Source of the DNA: Vibrio sp. Isolate34
GTDB lineage: Bacteria > Pseudomonadota > Gammaproteobacteria > Enterobacterales > Vibrionaceae
DNA length: 64,000 nt
NCBI RefSeq assembly: GCF_022397915.1
Contig: NZ_JAKEUO010000010.1
Span: 62,001-126,000 of the forward strand
Direction of reading: 5' to 3'
The notes below the pieces were generated by a model. It was not told the origin of the DNA and did not search any database. It saw only the letters and a list, made by a program, of their open reading frames with translations. Made by a program: the position numbers and the translations under genes. Numbering within the stretch: position 1 is the first letter of the stretch; each line of letters starts with the position of its first letter. Of the stretch, positions 11,339 through 20,827 are shown piece by piece.

Positions 11339-11404
11339 GAAGTTGAACTATCCTGTGTCACTAGATGAAGGGTTGATCTAGTATCAATCCAATTAATAAA
11401 GCAT

Positions 11405-11424
11405 TTTCCTTATGATAAAGGAAA
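11405..11424. promoter_or_regulatory. Inverted repeat in the lptD-djlA divergent region
   Basis: TTTCCTT (11405-11411), a 6-nt spacer and AAGGAAA (11418-11424). Symmetry suggests an operator, but no known regulator motif was matched. Confidence 0.3.
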
Positions 11425-11487
11425 TATTAGCATTCAGCACCATAAGACAGCAGTACTCAGATAAAATTCATAGATAGAGAACACATA

Positions 11488-12342
11488 ATGCAAATATTTG
11501 GCAAAATTTTGGGCGCTTTTTTTGGCTTTTTATTTGGAGGTCCGCTTGGTCTAATTTTTGGCCTATTTTTAGGACACCAATTCGATAAAGCTCGTCGATT
11601 GACCCAATCGGGTTTTAATGCATCTGGTTTTGGGCGAGGGCCGAGCCAAGCCGAAAGGCAAAATGAGTTTTTTAAATCAGCTTTTGCGGTTATGGGACAT
11701 GTTGCTAAAGCCAAAGGGCAGGTTACGCCAGAAGAAATTCAGCTCGCTTCTACAATGATGGAGCGCATGAACCTGCATGGCGAGCAACGTAAAGCGGCGC
11801 AAGATGCATTCCGTGATGGTAAAGAGAGCGACTTCCCGTTAAGTAATGTACTTGAACGCGTAAAGATCTCGTCAGGTGGGCGTTTTGATCTTCTGCAGTT
11901 TTTCCTAGAGCTTCAAGTTTCAGCAGCATTTGCAGATGGAAGCTTACACCCTAGTGAGCGTCAGGTTTTGCATAAGATTGCTCAAGGCCTTGGCTTTTCT
12001 GCAGAGCAACTCGAGCGTCGTTTGCAAATGCAAGAAGCGGCATTCCGTTTCCAGCAACAGGGCGGAAGCTTCGGTGGTGGTCATCACCAGGGTCAGTCAT
12101 CTGGTTGGCAACAAGCTTCGCAACAAAACCAATTAGCGGATGCTTTTAAGGTTCTTGATGTGAGCGAAAGTGCCGACGGTAAAGAAGTGAAGAAAGCCTA
12201 CCGTAAGTTGATGAACGAACATCACCCAGATAAGCTAATGGCAAAAGGTTTACCGCCAGAAATGATGAACGTTGCGAAAGAAAAATCGCAAGAAATTCAA
12301 AATGCTTACGACCTAATTAAGAAGGTCAAAGGTTTTAAATAA
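11488..12342 (+). CDS. djlA: Membrane-anchored DnaJ-like co-chaperone DjlA
   Basis: A 284-residue type-III DnaJ protein. One membrane helix near the N-terminus (ILGAFFGFLFGGPLGLIFGL, Gly-rich as in the family) is followed by a TerB-like helical domain (~55-180), a Gln-rich linker (~190-215) and a C-terminal J domain (~219-284). The HPD motif that stimulates DnaK appears in NEHHPDKLM. In enterics DjlA activates the Rcs envelope-stress pathway when overproduced. It is divergent from lptD, the conserved arrangement. Confidence 0.95.
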   Translation: MQIFGKILGAFFGFLFGGPLGLIFGLFLGHQFDKARRLTQSGFNASGFGRGPSQAERQNEFFKSAFAVMGHVAKAKGQVTPEEIQLASTMMERMNLHGEQRKAAQDAFRDGKESDFPLSNVLERVKISSGGRFDLLQFFLELQVSAAFADGSLHPSERQVLHKIAQGLGFSAEQLERRLQMQEAAFRFQQQGGSFGGGHHQGQSSGWQQASQQNQLADAFKVLDVSESADGKEVKKAYRKLMNEHHPDKLMAKGLPPEMMNVAKEKSQEIQNAYDLIKKVKGFK

Positions 12343-12351
12343 TATCATTAG

Positions 12352-12378
12352 AGTCGCTTTATTGGAGCGACTTTTTTG
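12352..12378 (+). terminator. Terminator of djlA
   Basis: AGTCGCT (12352-12358) pairs with AGCGACT (12366-12372), followed by a T-run. Confidence 0.85.
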
Positions 12379-12410
12379 TTTAGCTTCATTCATGATCTTT
12401 AACGTTAAAA

Positions 12411-13193
12411 CTAGTTTGCTTGGTTGAGTGACCAGTCGTACTCATAGCTGGTCTTGTTAGTACTCGGTACTGGCTTAGTTCTATATTGGTCTAAGTGTTG
12501 AATCAACTGCTGTTGGTTACCAAAATCCACTGCAAACCACTCATAAATCGATGATAGTTGGAGCTTATTGCCTTTAATCAGAACCCCTTTATTACTATTA
12601 ACAAACTCATAGGCTGCCTGTTCCAGTAGAGTCTCGGTGTTGTCAGCCGTAAAGGCTTGAAGTTGTAGGTTAGGGCAACCTAAACTCGCACAATTTACCG
12701 CGTAATGTGTGCGTGGGTCTTGCCAAATAGGTCTTAAAATGCGGTGTTCAATATCGTTGAGTGTCAGTGATTTACCGTTGATAACGACAACATCATCTTC
12801 CCATGGGCCAAAACTGAATAGGCCGCCGAGCTTAGTGATAGATTTAACTGGGTAGGCATCGAGAATCAAATCAACAGTCACTGCATTGTATAGATTGACC
12901 CAGTAAGCGTATTGCTCTGCTTTTGAGTATTCGAGTGGGTTTACTTGCTCTAACTGTTTGATGTATTGATTCAGCTTTGACTTATCTGTCGTGGTTACTG
13001 CTTGATAACGAACTAACGTATTTTGCCCTTGTTTAACCAAGTAGCTATCGAGAAATTGCTGCCAGCTTTGATGAGAAACTTGTTCTGAGTTGGTCTCATT
13101 ACTTTGATTCCAGTACGGCCATAGTTCAGACTTCGGCGCCGACCAAGCTAAGGTTGAGAAAAGTAGGCTAATAATAACGAGTAGTTGTTTCAT
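12411..13193 (-). CDS. DUF547 domain-containing exported protein
   Basis: A 260-residue protein with a clear signal peptide (MKQLLVIISLLFSTLAWSA), probably periplasmic. The DUF547 core is marked by AYWVNLYNAVTVDLIL, LNDIEHRILRP and HYAVNCASLGCPNL. The last has conserved His and Cys residues that look like an active or metal site. No biochemical function is established for the family, and none is assigned here. It is a single-gene unit. Confidence 0.8.
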   Translation of the reverse strand: MKQLLVIISLLFSTLAWSAPKSELWPYWNQSNETNSEQVSHQSWQQFLDSYLVKQGQNTLVRYQAVTTTDKSKLNQYIKQLEQVNPLEYSKAEQYAYWVNLYNAVTVDLILDAYPVKSITKLGGLFSFGPWEDDVVVINGKSLTLNDIEHRILRPIWQDPRTHYAVNCASLGCPNLQLQAFTADNTETLLEQAAYEFVNSNKGVLIKGNKLQLSSIYEWFAVDFGNQQQLIQHLDQYRTKPVPSTNKTSYEYDWSLNQAN

Positions 13194-13310
13194 GGCATTC
13201 TCCTGATGACTGACTACTAAGACCTTATGCTTTGCGATTTTCTTTCATGGCTCTTCAGTAAATTAACAAAGCAGAGCTTAATAAACACGTTAAGCTAAAA
13301 ACTCAGCTAA

Positions 13311-13343
13311 ATAAAAAAGGTTGGCACTAGGCCAACCTTTTAT
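13311..13343 (-). terminator. Terminator of the leuABCD operon
   Basis: AAAGGTTGGC (13316-13325) pairs with GCCAACCTTT (13331-13340), with A/T runs on both sides. On the minus strand it lies just beyond leuD. Confidence 0.88.
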
Positions 13344-13380
13344 GTCTACAGAAACTGTGTGATTCTATTTCAAGACTTCT

Positions 13381-13983
13381 TTATTTCAGGAAGCTAGGAA
13401 TCTTAGCTTCAAACTCTGAGATCTTATCAGCATGTTGAAGTGTAAGGCCGATATTATCTAAACCATTCAGTAGGCAATGACGACGGAACTCATCAATGTC
13501 AAATGAGTACTGTTTGCCATTTGCGCTTACTTTCATTGCTTCTAGATCGACAGTAACTTCAGCGCCTTCATTCGCTTCTACGAATTGGAAGATTTCATCC
13601 ACTTCTTGTTCAGTCAATCGAACTGGCACCATTTGGTTGTTGATCGAGTTACCGTAGAAGATGTCTGCAAAGCTTGGCGCAATCATCACTTGGATGCCGT
13701 AATCAGCAAGTGCCCAAGGTGCGTGTTCACGAGATGAACCACAACCAAAGTTCTCACGAGCCAGTAGAATTGAAGCGCCTTGGTAACGTGGTGCGTTCAT
13801 CACGAATTCTGGGTTTGGTTGTTCGCCTGCGTCGTCTAGGAAGCGCCAGTCATGGAATAAGTGTTTACCAAAACCGATGCGGTTCACTTTCTGTAGAAAC
13901 TGCTTTGGAATGATTGCATCAGTATCGATGTTGGCCGTATCTAGAGGAACGACTAATCCGGTGTGTTGTTGAAAACCTGACAT
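13381..13983 (-). CDS. leuD: 3-isopropylmalate dehydratase small subunit
   Basis: A 200-residue small subunit of isopropylmalate isomerase, the second step of leucine synthesis. It has the swivel-domain signatures [17 protein letters not shown] near the start and [14 protein letters not shown] for substrate recognition. It is the last gene of leuABCD, starting 14 nt after leuC. Confidence 0.97.
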   Translation of the reverse strand: MSGFQQHTGLVVPLDTANIDTDAIIPKQFLQKVNRIGFGKHLFHDWRFLDDAGEQPNPEFVMNAPRYQGASILLARENFGCGSSREHAPWALADYGIQVMIAPSFADIFYGNSINNQMVPVRLTEQEVDEIFQFVEANEGAEVTVDLEAMKVSANGKQYSFDIDEFRRHCLLNGLDNIGLTLQHADKISEFEAKIPSFLK

Positions 13984-13997
13984 GTTAAATCCTCTAA

Positions 13998-15410
13998 TTA
14001 AAGTTCACGAATATCGACAAAGTGACCTGCAATGGCTGCTGCAGCAGCCATTGCAGGGCTAACTAGGTGCGTACGACCATCACGGCCTTGGCGACCTTCA
14101 AAGTTACGGTTTGATGTAGAAGCACAGCGTTCTTGTGGACCAAGACGGTCGTTGTTCATTGCAAGACACATAGAACATCCCGGTAGGCGCCACTCGAAGC
14201 CTGCTTCTTTGAAGATAACATCCAAGCCTTCCGCTTCGGCTTGAGCTTTTACTTGCTCAGAACCTGGAACAATAAGCGCTTGTACATGTTTTGCAACTTG
14301 GCGACCTTTGGCTACCGCTGCTGCTGCACGCATGTCTTCGATACGAGAGTTAGTACAAGAACCCACAAACACTTTATCGACGTTGTATTCAGATAGAGAT
14401 TTGCCTGCTTCAAGGCCCATGTAAGCCAGTGCTTTCTCAGCAGATGCTTTTTCAACAGGGTCTGCGAAGCTTTCTGGTGCTGGGATTGGTGTGTCGACCG
14501 AGATAACCTGACCAGGGTTCGTGCCCCATGTTACTTGTGGTTTGATGTCTGCTGCTTCTAGCGTCACAACCGCATCGAACTCTGCGTCAGTATCGGTTTT
14601 TAACGTATCCCAGTATTGGATTGCTGCTTCTAAGTCTTCGCCTTGTGGAGAGAACTTACGACCTTTGATGTACTCGTAGGTTGTCGCATCTGGAGCAATT
14701 AGGCCGGCTTTAGCGCCAAGTTCGATAGCCATGTTACATACCGTCATACGGCCTTCCATCGTAAGGTCAGTAATTGCCTCACCACAGAATTCCACAACGT
14801 AGCCAGTACCGCCTGCTGCTGTCGTCTTACCGATAATCGCTAGCACGATATCTTTGGCAGTAATGCCCGGAGCAACCTTGCCTTTTACTTCGATCTTCAT
14901 CGTTTTAGCGCGAGCTTGTTTCAGCGTTTGAGTTGCTAGAACGTGCTCAACTTCTGAAGTACCGATACCGAATGCAAGAGAACCAAATGCACCGTGCGTC
15001 GCAGTGTGTGAGTCACCACATACGATGGTCATGCCTGGTAGGGTAATGCCTAGCTCAGGGCCCATTACGTGCACAATACCTTGGTATTTGTGGTTTAGGT
15101 CGTAAAGCGTTACACCAAACTCTTCACAGTTTTTTGATAGCGTTTCCATTTGGATACGAGCCATCTCACCAGAAGCGTTAATGTCTTTGGTTTGGGTCGA
15201 TACGTTGTGATCCATAGTCGCGAAAGTCTTGCCAACTTGGCGAACTTTACGGCCTTTCTCACGCAAGCCATCAAATGCTTGAGGTGACGTTACTTCGTGA
15301 ACTAGGTGACGGTCGATGTAAAGAATCGGGTTTTCGCCTTCCGCTGCTACTGCAACGTGCGCGTCGTAAACTTTTTCGTATAAGGTTTTGGCTTGCTGGT
15401 TTGTCGACAT
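13998..15410 (-). CDS. leuC: 3-isopropylmalate dehydratase large subunit
   Basis: A 470-residue aconitase-like subunit that carries the 4Fe-4S cluster and converts 2- to 3-isopropylmalate with LeuD. Visible are [23 protein letters not shown] with one cluster cysteine and [11 protein letters not shown] with the other two. [13 protein letters not shown] near the C-terminus is also typical. It is separated from leuB by 117 nt that contain a strong hairpin (15453-15483). Confidence 0.97.
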   Translation of the reverse strand: MSTNQQAKTLYEKVYDAHVAVAAEGENPILYIDRHLVHEVTSPQAFDGLREKGRKVRQVGKTFATMDHNVSTQTKDINASGEMARIQMETLSKNCEEFGVTLYDLNHKYQGIVHVMGPELGITLPGMTIVCGDSHTATHGAFGSLAFGIGTSEVEHVLATQTLKQARAKTMKIEVKGKVAPGITAKDIVLAIIGKTTAAGGTGYVVEFCGEAITDLTMEGRMTVCNMAIELGAKAGLIAPDATTYEYIKGRKFSPQGEDLEAAIQYWDTLKTDTDAEFDAVVTLEAADIKPQVTWGTNPGQVISVDTPIPAPESFADPVEKASAEKALAYMGLEAGKSLSEYNVDKVFVGSCTNSRIEDMRAAAAVAKGRQVAKHVQALIVPGSEQVKAQAEAEGLDVIFKEAGFEWRLPGCSMCLAMNNDRLGPQERCASTSNRNFEGRQGRDGRTHLVSPAMAAAAAIAGHFVDIREL

Positions 15411-15452
15411 AGCTTTTCTTCCTTGGGAGCATCAGTCCCAGTGTTTGTTTCG

Positions 15453-15483
15453 AGCCAAGCCATGCAATTTTGCAGACTTGGCT
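15453..15483 (-). other. Intercistronic hairpin between leuB and leuC
   Basis: AGCCAAG (15453-15459) pairs with CTTGGCT (15477-15483), with an inner TGCA/TGCA pairing. There is no T-run, so processing or mRNA stabilisation is likelier than termination. Confidence 0.5.
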
Positions 15484-15527
15484 TGATATTATTCTTATGT
15501 ACTTGCTTCTATTTCCGAGCGATCAGC

Positions 15528-16628
<1,101 letters not shown>

Positions 16629-16672
16629 TTAATTCTTTGTTACTGAGCTATTTGGCTCGTTTTAAATTTTGT

Positions 16673-16713
16673 CCCTAAAGCCAATAACATCGGCTCTAGG
16701 GCTCTGTTATTGG
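16673..16713 (-). other. Two mutually exclusive hairpins between leuA and leuB
   Basis: CCCTAAAGCC (16673-16682) can pair with GGCTCTAGGG (16692-16701) with one mismatch. CCAATAACA (16681-16689) can pair perfectly with TGTTATTGG (16705-16713). The two pairings share bases and cannot both form. Confidence 0.45.
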
Positions 16714-16717
16714 GTGC

Positions 16718-18265
16718 TTAAACTGTCGCGATTTTTTGCTGTTTCATTTCAGCAATGGTGTCTGCGCGTTGAATGCTATTGATAACGTGCAGTAGCGCTT
16801 GACCAGAAGCTTCAACGATATCGGTTGAAACACCTGTACCGTGGTACTTGCGACCTTTGTAGTTGGCAATGATGTCCGCTTGGCCTAAGCCATCTTCACC
16901 TTCACCTTTTGCGGTTAGGTCGAACTTGTCTAGTACGATTTCGTAACCTGTTAAGCGGTAGATACATTGGTATAACGCATCAACAGGGCCGTTACCGACA
17001 GCGGCTTCGCACTTCTCTTCATCACCACATTGCAGTTTGATGCTGGTCGTAGACATAACACTACCAGATTGTACGCTTAGGTAGTTAAGTTTATAGAAGT
17101 CATCTTCATCACGTAGATTCGCGAAGTGCATTAATGCTTCTAAGTCGTAATCGAACACTTGGCCTTTACGGTCAGCAAGCTTCAAGAAGTCTTCGTACAA
17201 TGAATCTAGATTGTACTCATTGTCTTTATAACCCATTGCGTCCATGTGGCTCTTAACAGCAGCACGGCCACTACGGCTTGTTAGGTTCAATGCTTTGTTT
17301 TTCAAGCCAATAGACTCAGGAGTCATGATCTCGTAAGTGTTCTTGTTCTTTAGCATGCCATCTTGGTGAATACCTGAAGAGTGGCTGAATGCGTTCGCAC
17401 CGACGATAGCTTTGTTGTCTTGGATTGGCATGTGGCAAAGCTGGCTAACCAACTTACTGGTACGGTGAATCTCTTGGTGATCTAGGCCGGTATGAACACC
17501 TAATAACTCTTGGCGAGTTTTGATGATCATCGCGATTTCTTCTAAAGAACAGTTACCTGCGCGCTCACCGATACCGTTAATAGTACCTTCAACTTGACGA
17601 GCACCGGCTTGTACTGCAGCGATAGAGTTAGCAACCGACATACCCAAGTCATCGTGACAGTGAACAGAGATGATTGCTTGATCGATGTTTGGAACGCGAT
17701 CAAATAGCGTTTTGATAATGCCACCAAACTCGTTAGGTACTGTGTAGCCCACTGTGTCTGGAATGTTGATGGTTTTGGCGCCCGCGTTGATTGCTGCTTC
17801 AACCATACGACAAAGGTTGTCGATAGGCGTACGGCCTGCATCTTCACAAGAGAACTCAACATCGTCTGTGTAGTTACGAGCGTGTTTAACGGCTTTTACT
17901 GCCATCTCGACAACATCGTCGTAGCTACGGCGTAATTTATCTTGAACGTGAACCGTTGACGTAGAAATGAAGGTGTGAATACGGAACTGCTCAGCGACCT
18001 TTAACGCTTCTGCAGCGGCGTCGATATCCTTCGCTACTGCACGAGAAAGTGCACAGATTCGGCTGTCTTTAATATTCTTTGCAATGGTTTGTACTGACTC
18101 GAAATCGCCTGGTGATGACACAGGGAAACCCGCTTCAATAACATCTACACCCAGTCGTTCAAGTGCATAAGCGATCTGTAATTTCTCTTTTACCGTTAAG
18201 CTTGCAGCCAACGCTTGCTCGCCATCACGTAAGGTCGTGTCAAAAATTATCACTTGATCGTTCAT
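16718..18265 (-). CDS. leuA: 2-isopropylmalate synthase
   Basis: A 515-residue enzyme that condenses acetyl-CoA with 2-oxoisovalerate, the committed step to leucine. It starts with the catalytic [14 protein letters not shown] and has [15 protein letters not shown] with metal-binding histidines. [14 protein letters not shown] and [13 protein letters not shown] follow. The C-terminal ~110 residues form the regulatory domain that senses leucine. Transcription comes from the promoter at 18499-18527 through the leuL leader and attenuator. Confidence 0.98.
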   Translation of the reverse strand: MNDQVIIFDTTLRDGEQALAASLTVKEKLQIAYALERLGVDVIEAGFPVSSPGDFESVQTIAKNIKDSRICALSRAVAKDIDAAAEALKVAEQFRIHTFISTSTVHVQDKLRRSYDDVVEMAVKAVKHARNYTDDVEFSCEDAGRTPIDNLCRMVEAAINAGAKTINIPDTVGYTVPNEFGGIIKTLFDRVPNIDQAIISVHCHDDLGMSVANSIAAVQAGARQVEGTINGIGERAGNCSLEEIAMIIKTRQELLGVHTGLDHQEIHRTSKLVSQLCHMPIQDNKAIVGANAFSHSSGIHQDGMLKNKNTYEIMTPESIGLKNKALNLTSRSGRAAVKSHMDAMGYKDNEYNLDSLYEDFLKLADRKGQVFDYDLEALMHFANLRDEDDFYKLNYLSVQSGSVMSTTSIKLQCGDEEKCEAAVGNGPVDALYQCIYRLTGYEIVLDKFDLTAKGEGEDGLGQADIIANYKGRKYHGTGVSTDIVEASGQALLHVINSIQRADTIAEMKQQKIATV

Positions 18266-18347
18266 GGGTGCTTCCTTATATCGATAATGAATCGATTGCT
18301 ATCCAAATTATTATTAAGAATGATGTTCTTTTAAAAGTGCCAGTTAC

Positions 18348-18373
18348 AAAAAAACCCGCTCAGCGCGGGTTTT
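18348..18373 (-). terminator. leu operon attenuator (terminator hairpin)
   Basis: On the minus strand, AAAACCCGC, a GCTGA loop and GCGGGTTTT are followed by a T-run. It lies between leuL and leuA. The strand AACCCGCGC can instead pair with GCGCGGGTA at the end of leuL, giving an antiterminator. Confidence 0.88.
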
Positions 18374-18401
18374 AATATTTGTGTAGTTCTTGACCCACAA
18401 C

Positions 18402-18464
18402 TTACCCGCGCGATTGGTTCACGATAAGGAGAAGTTTCAGCAGTCGAGAAGAAGAAAAAATCAT
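18402..18464 (-). CDS. leuL: leu operon leader peptide
   Basis: A 20-codon ORF (MIFSSSRLLKLLLIVNQSRG, then TAA) between the leuA promoter and the attenuator. Five of seven consecutive codons are leucine (CTG CTG AAA CTT CTC CTT, with the fifth Leu in CTT), then Ile. Ribosome stalling here when Leu-tRNA is scarce would expose the antiterminator. The stop codon lies at the strand that competes for the terminator stem. The sequence is not similar to E. coli LeuL, but leader peptides are poorly conserved. No strong ribosome binding site is seen. Confidence 0.82.
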   Translation of the reverse strand: MIFSSSRLLKLLLIVNQSRG

Positions 18465-18498
18465 TACACAAATATCCGTAAATAAACTGTTAACACCA

Positions 18499-18527
18499 TA
18501 TTTACCGCAATTTATTCTGAGCGTCAA
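18499..18527 (-). promoter_or_regulatory. Sigma-70 promoter of leuABCD
   Basis: On the minus strand, TTGACG (18522-18527), a 17-bp spacer and TAAATA (18499-18504). The start would be near 18492, about 28 nt before leuL. Confidence 0.7.
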
Positions 18528-18732
18528 ACAAGAAAATCCAATATCAGCGTGCTTTGGCGGTGTTTTGGTTTGGTTTGTGCTGCTTGTGTGTTGTTTGTTG
18601 GTATTATCAGCTGATTGAGTGTTTTGTACTGGGCGGTTAGTTTATCGTTTGGCTGATGTGTAGGTTAAAACTTTGTAGTAAATCTTTTTGATGGAACGAT
18701 TCACCAATAAAATTAAAAGGGCGGCTAAATTA

Positions 18733-18766
18733 ATTAATCATTTGATTAAATAGTGAGTAATTAATC
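18733..18766. promoter_or_regulatory. Second, weaker TetR-type operator plus half-site
   Basis: ATTAATC, a 4-nt spacer and GATTAAA (18733-18750) repeat the core of the palindrome at 18786-18823 with identical spacing. A further half-site, AATTAATC, is at 18759-18766. Confidence 0.5.
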
Positions 18767-18767
18767 T

Positions 18768-18797
18768 TCTACAACCATGTTGATTTATCCCTATAAT
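18768..18797 (+). promoter_or_regulatory. Promoter of the TetR-RND operon
   Basis: TCTACA (18768-18773), an 18-bp spacer and a perfect TATAAT (18792-18797). The -10 box lies inside the long palindrome, consistent with autorepression. Confidence 0.55.
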
Positions 18798-18823
18798 TAA
18801 TCGTGTGATTAATTATAGGGATA
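18786..18823. promoter_or_regulatory. 38-bp perfect palindrome, probable operator of the adjacent TetR regulator
   Basis: Two 17-base arms (18786-18802 and 18807-18823) are exact reverse complements around a GTGT spacer. The core is AATTAATC/GATTAATT. It covers the -10 box and ends 10 bases before the regulator's start codon. Confidence 0.75.
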
Positions 18824-18833
18824 GGTCTCAGTG

Positions 18834-19493
18834 ATGGCAGCGCGCAAAGCAGGGCGACCTCAACAGAATCTAGATGTGCGGCAGTTACTCATTGAGCACG
18901 CTCGAGATCTGTTCGTGGTTCAACCGTATGACAAGGTATCGACTCGTTTAGTTGCTGAGCGAGCGGGTGTGAATATTGCAATGATTCGCTATTACTTTGG
19001 CAGTAAAGCAGGATTATTTGAGGCGATGCTGCGTGAAACATTACGCCCAATGCAATTAAAAATGCAGAGACTTGTCGATGAAAGCAGCCATGAGAACTTT
19101 CTTGATCTCATGAGAACCTATTACAAAGAGATGGTTAAGGTGCCTAAGTTTCCTCGCTTGATAGCCCAAGTGATGAACATGCCGCCTTCAGAAGTTCAGA
19201 GAGAGTTGCTCGAGAAGGTCTTTCTTGATGTTGCCAAACCTGCCCAAGATGTCATTTTTGAAAAGCTAGTTGAACAAGGCGTTTTAAGAAAAGATATGGA
19301 TCCCAGACTCTGCCGCGTGTCGTATATAAGCTTGATGGTGTTCCCGTTCATTGCGCCGCCGCCTTTGCTTGCTATTCATGGTATTGAACTCAATGAAGAA
19401 TTTCTTAACCGACTTATCGAACACAACATCCAACTGATGACGGAAGGCTTTGTAAACGCCCCGAGCCCTTCACCTTTGCAGGAACCAAAATAA
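18834..19493 (+). CDS. TetR/AcrR-family transcriptional repressor
   Basis: A 219-residue regulator. The N-terminal helix-turn-helix (~12-60) has RLVAERAGVNIAMIRYYFGSKAGLFEAML, the classic TetR pattern. The C-terminal domain binds an unknown ligand, and the family suggests a pump substrate. ATG at 18834 gives better spacing to AGG than the GTG at 18831. The stop overlaps the next start (TAATG), so repressor, adaptor and pump form one operon. It most likely represses its own promoter through the palindromes upstream. Confidence 0.85.
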   Translation: MAARKAGRPQQNLDVRQLLIEHARDLFVVQPYDKVSTRLVAERAGVNIAMIRYYFGSKAGLFEAMLRETLRPMQLKMQRLVDESSHENFLDLMRTYYKEMVKVPKFPRLIAQVMNMPPSEVQRELLEKVFLDVAKPAQDVIFEKLVEQGVLRKDMDPRLCRVSYISLMVFPFIAPPPLLAIHGIELNEEFLNRLIEHNIQLMTEGFVNAPSPSPLQEPK

Positions 19494-20827
19494 TGAAAAT
19501 AAGTAAAAAGCTCCTCTTCTTTCCGGCTCTGGCCGTTGGTGTTATTGGCTTAGTGACGGCGATTAATCTGAAGCCGGACTTACCGACTAAACCAGCGGGT
19601 GACAGAGCGCGTTTAGTTGAAACCGTGAGTCTAGAAAAGCAGATGATCGCTCCATTAGCGGTTGGTTTTGGCAAAGTGGTGCCAAAGGTTGAATGGAAAG
19701 CGATTGCTGAGGTGACAGGGCAGATCGTGTATCGTCATCCTGATCTAGAAAAGGGTCAAATTATTGCAGCGGGTACTGAGGTACTAAAGATCGATCCTTT
19801 GGATTACGAACTGAAGTTGGTGCAAGCGGAAGCGGATCTTAAATCAAGCCAGACCTCTCTCGCGAAGCTGAATCAAGAAGAAGATAACCTACAACAAACA
19901 TTAAAGATCGAAAAAAATCGTTTGGTGATCAGTAATAAAGAGCTGCAACGTAAACAGGATCTACGCAAGAAAGGGCTTACCTCTCAATCGGATGTCGATC
20001 TGCAACAACAAAGCGCACTTTCTCAACAGAAGTTGGTGTTAGATATACAGAATCAAATCGCGTTAATGCCAGATGAAAAACGCGTCGCGGAAGCGGTGAT
20101 TAAGGTCAATGTATCTAAGGTCAAAGAGGCGCAGCGTTCTTTGGACAAAACGACCATCACTTTGCCTCGAGCGATGCGAATCGCTCAGGTAGATATAGAA
20201 CAAAATCAAGTGGTTAATCTTCAGCAAGAGATGTTTGTTGCTCACGGGATTAACGTTATGGAAGTTGAGGCGCAACTCTCTATTCACGATATGCAAACTT
20301 TAGCCTCAAGCTTTACTCAATTCCCTCGTGATGCTGCAGGCATACCTAACCCTTACCAAGCGCCGATTAAAGCGACGATCCAGATGAACAGTGGTAGCTT
20401 AAATCTAAGCTGGCCTGCTAAGGTCGCAAGAATCAGTGAAACTGTTGATGAGAACCAAGCCACAGCGGGGATCATTCTCGAAATCAATCAAGATTATTCA
20501 GCCTTACAGCCAAGCAGTGCCACTCCCTTGGTGAATGGTATGTTCGTCAAAGCGGAGATTGAAGGTTTGGCGAACCTGAGTTGGGTTGTGCCTGAGCGTG
20601 CGCTGCATGGCGATAAGATTTATCTGATGGATGACAGGCAACGCTTGCAAGTCGTGAACGTTGAAGTGCTTTATCGCCGAGATAACCAAGTGGTGGTTAA
20701 CGGTGAACTGCAAGCTGGAGACAAGCTAATTCTCAATGATGTTCTGCCCGCGATTGAAGGTATGTTATTGAAAGAATCCTCTTCAAATGATGAGCTTTCC
20801 GCTGATACTGAGGAGAGCGCCTCATGA
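19493..20827 (+). CDS. RND efflux periplasmic adaptor subunit (membrane-fusion protein)
   Basis: A 444-residue HlyD/AcrA-type adaptor. An N-terminal membrane anchor (LLFFPALAVGVIGLVTAI), a biotinyl-lipoyl-like half (EVTGQIVYRHPDLEKGQIIAAGTEVLKIDP), a Gln/Lys-rich coiled-coil hairpin (~110-215) and a beta-barrel domain are visible. No lipobox cysteine is seen, so it is anchored by the helix. It links the inner-membrane pump to an outer-membrane channel, which is not encoded here and is probably TolC. Its stop overlaps the pump start (ATGA). Confidence 0.88.
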   Translation: MKISKKLLFFPALAVGVIGLVTAINLKPDLPTKPAGDRARLVETVSLEKQMIAPLAVGFGKVVPKVEWKAIAEVTGQIVYRHPDLEKGQIIAAGTEVLKIDPLDYELKLVQAEADLKSSQTSLAKLNQEEDNLQQTLKIEKNRLVISNKELQRKQDLRKKGLTSQSDVDLQQQSALSQQKLVLDIQNQIALMPDEKRVAEAVIKVNVSKVKEAQRSLDKTTITLPRAMRIAQVDIEQNQVVNLQQEMFVAHGINVMEVEAQLSIHDMQTLASSFTQFPRDAAGIPNPYQAPIKATIQMNSGSLNLSWPAKVARISETVDENQATAGIILEINQDYSALQPSSATPLVNGMFVKAEIEGLANLSWVVPERALHGDKIYLMDDRQRLQVVNVEVLYRRDNQVVVNGELQAGDKLILNDVLPAIEGMLLKESSSNDELSADTEESAS

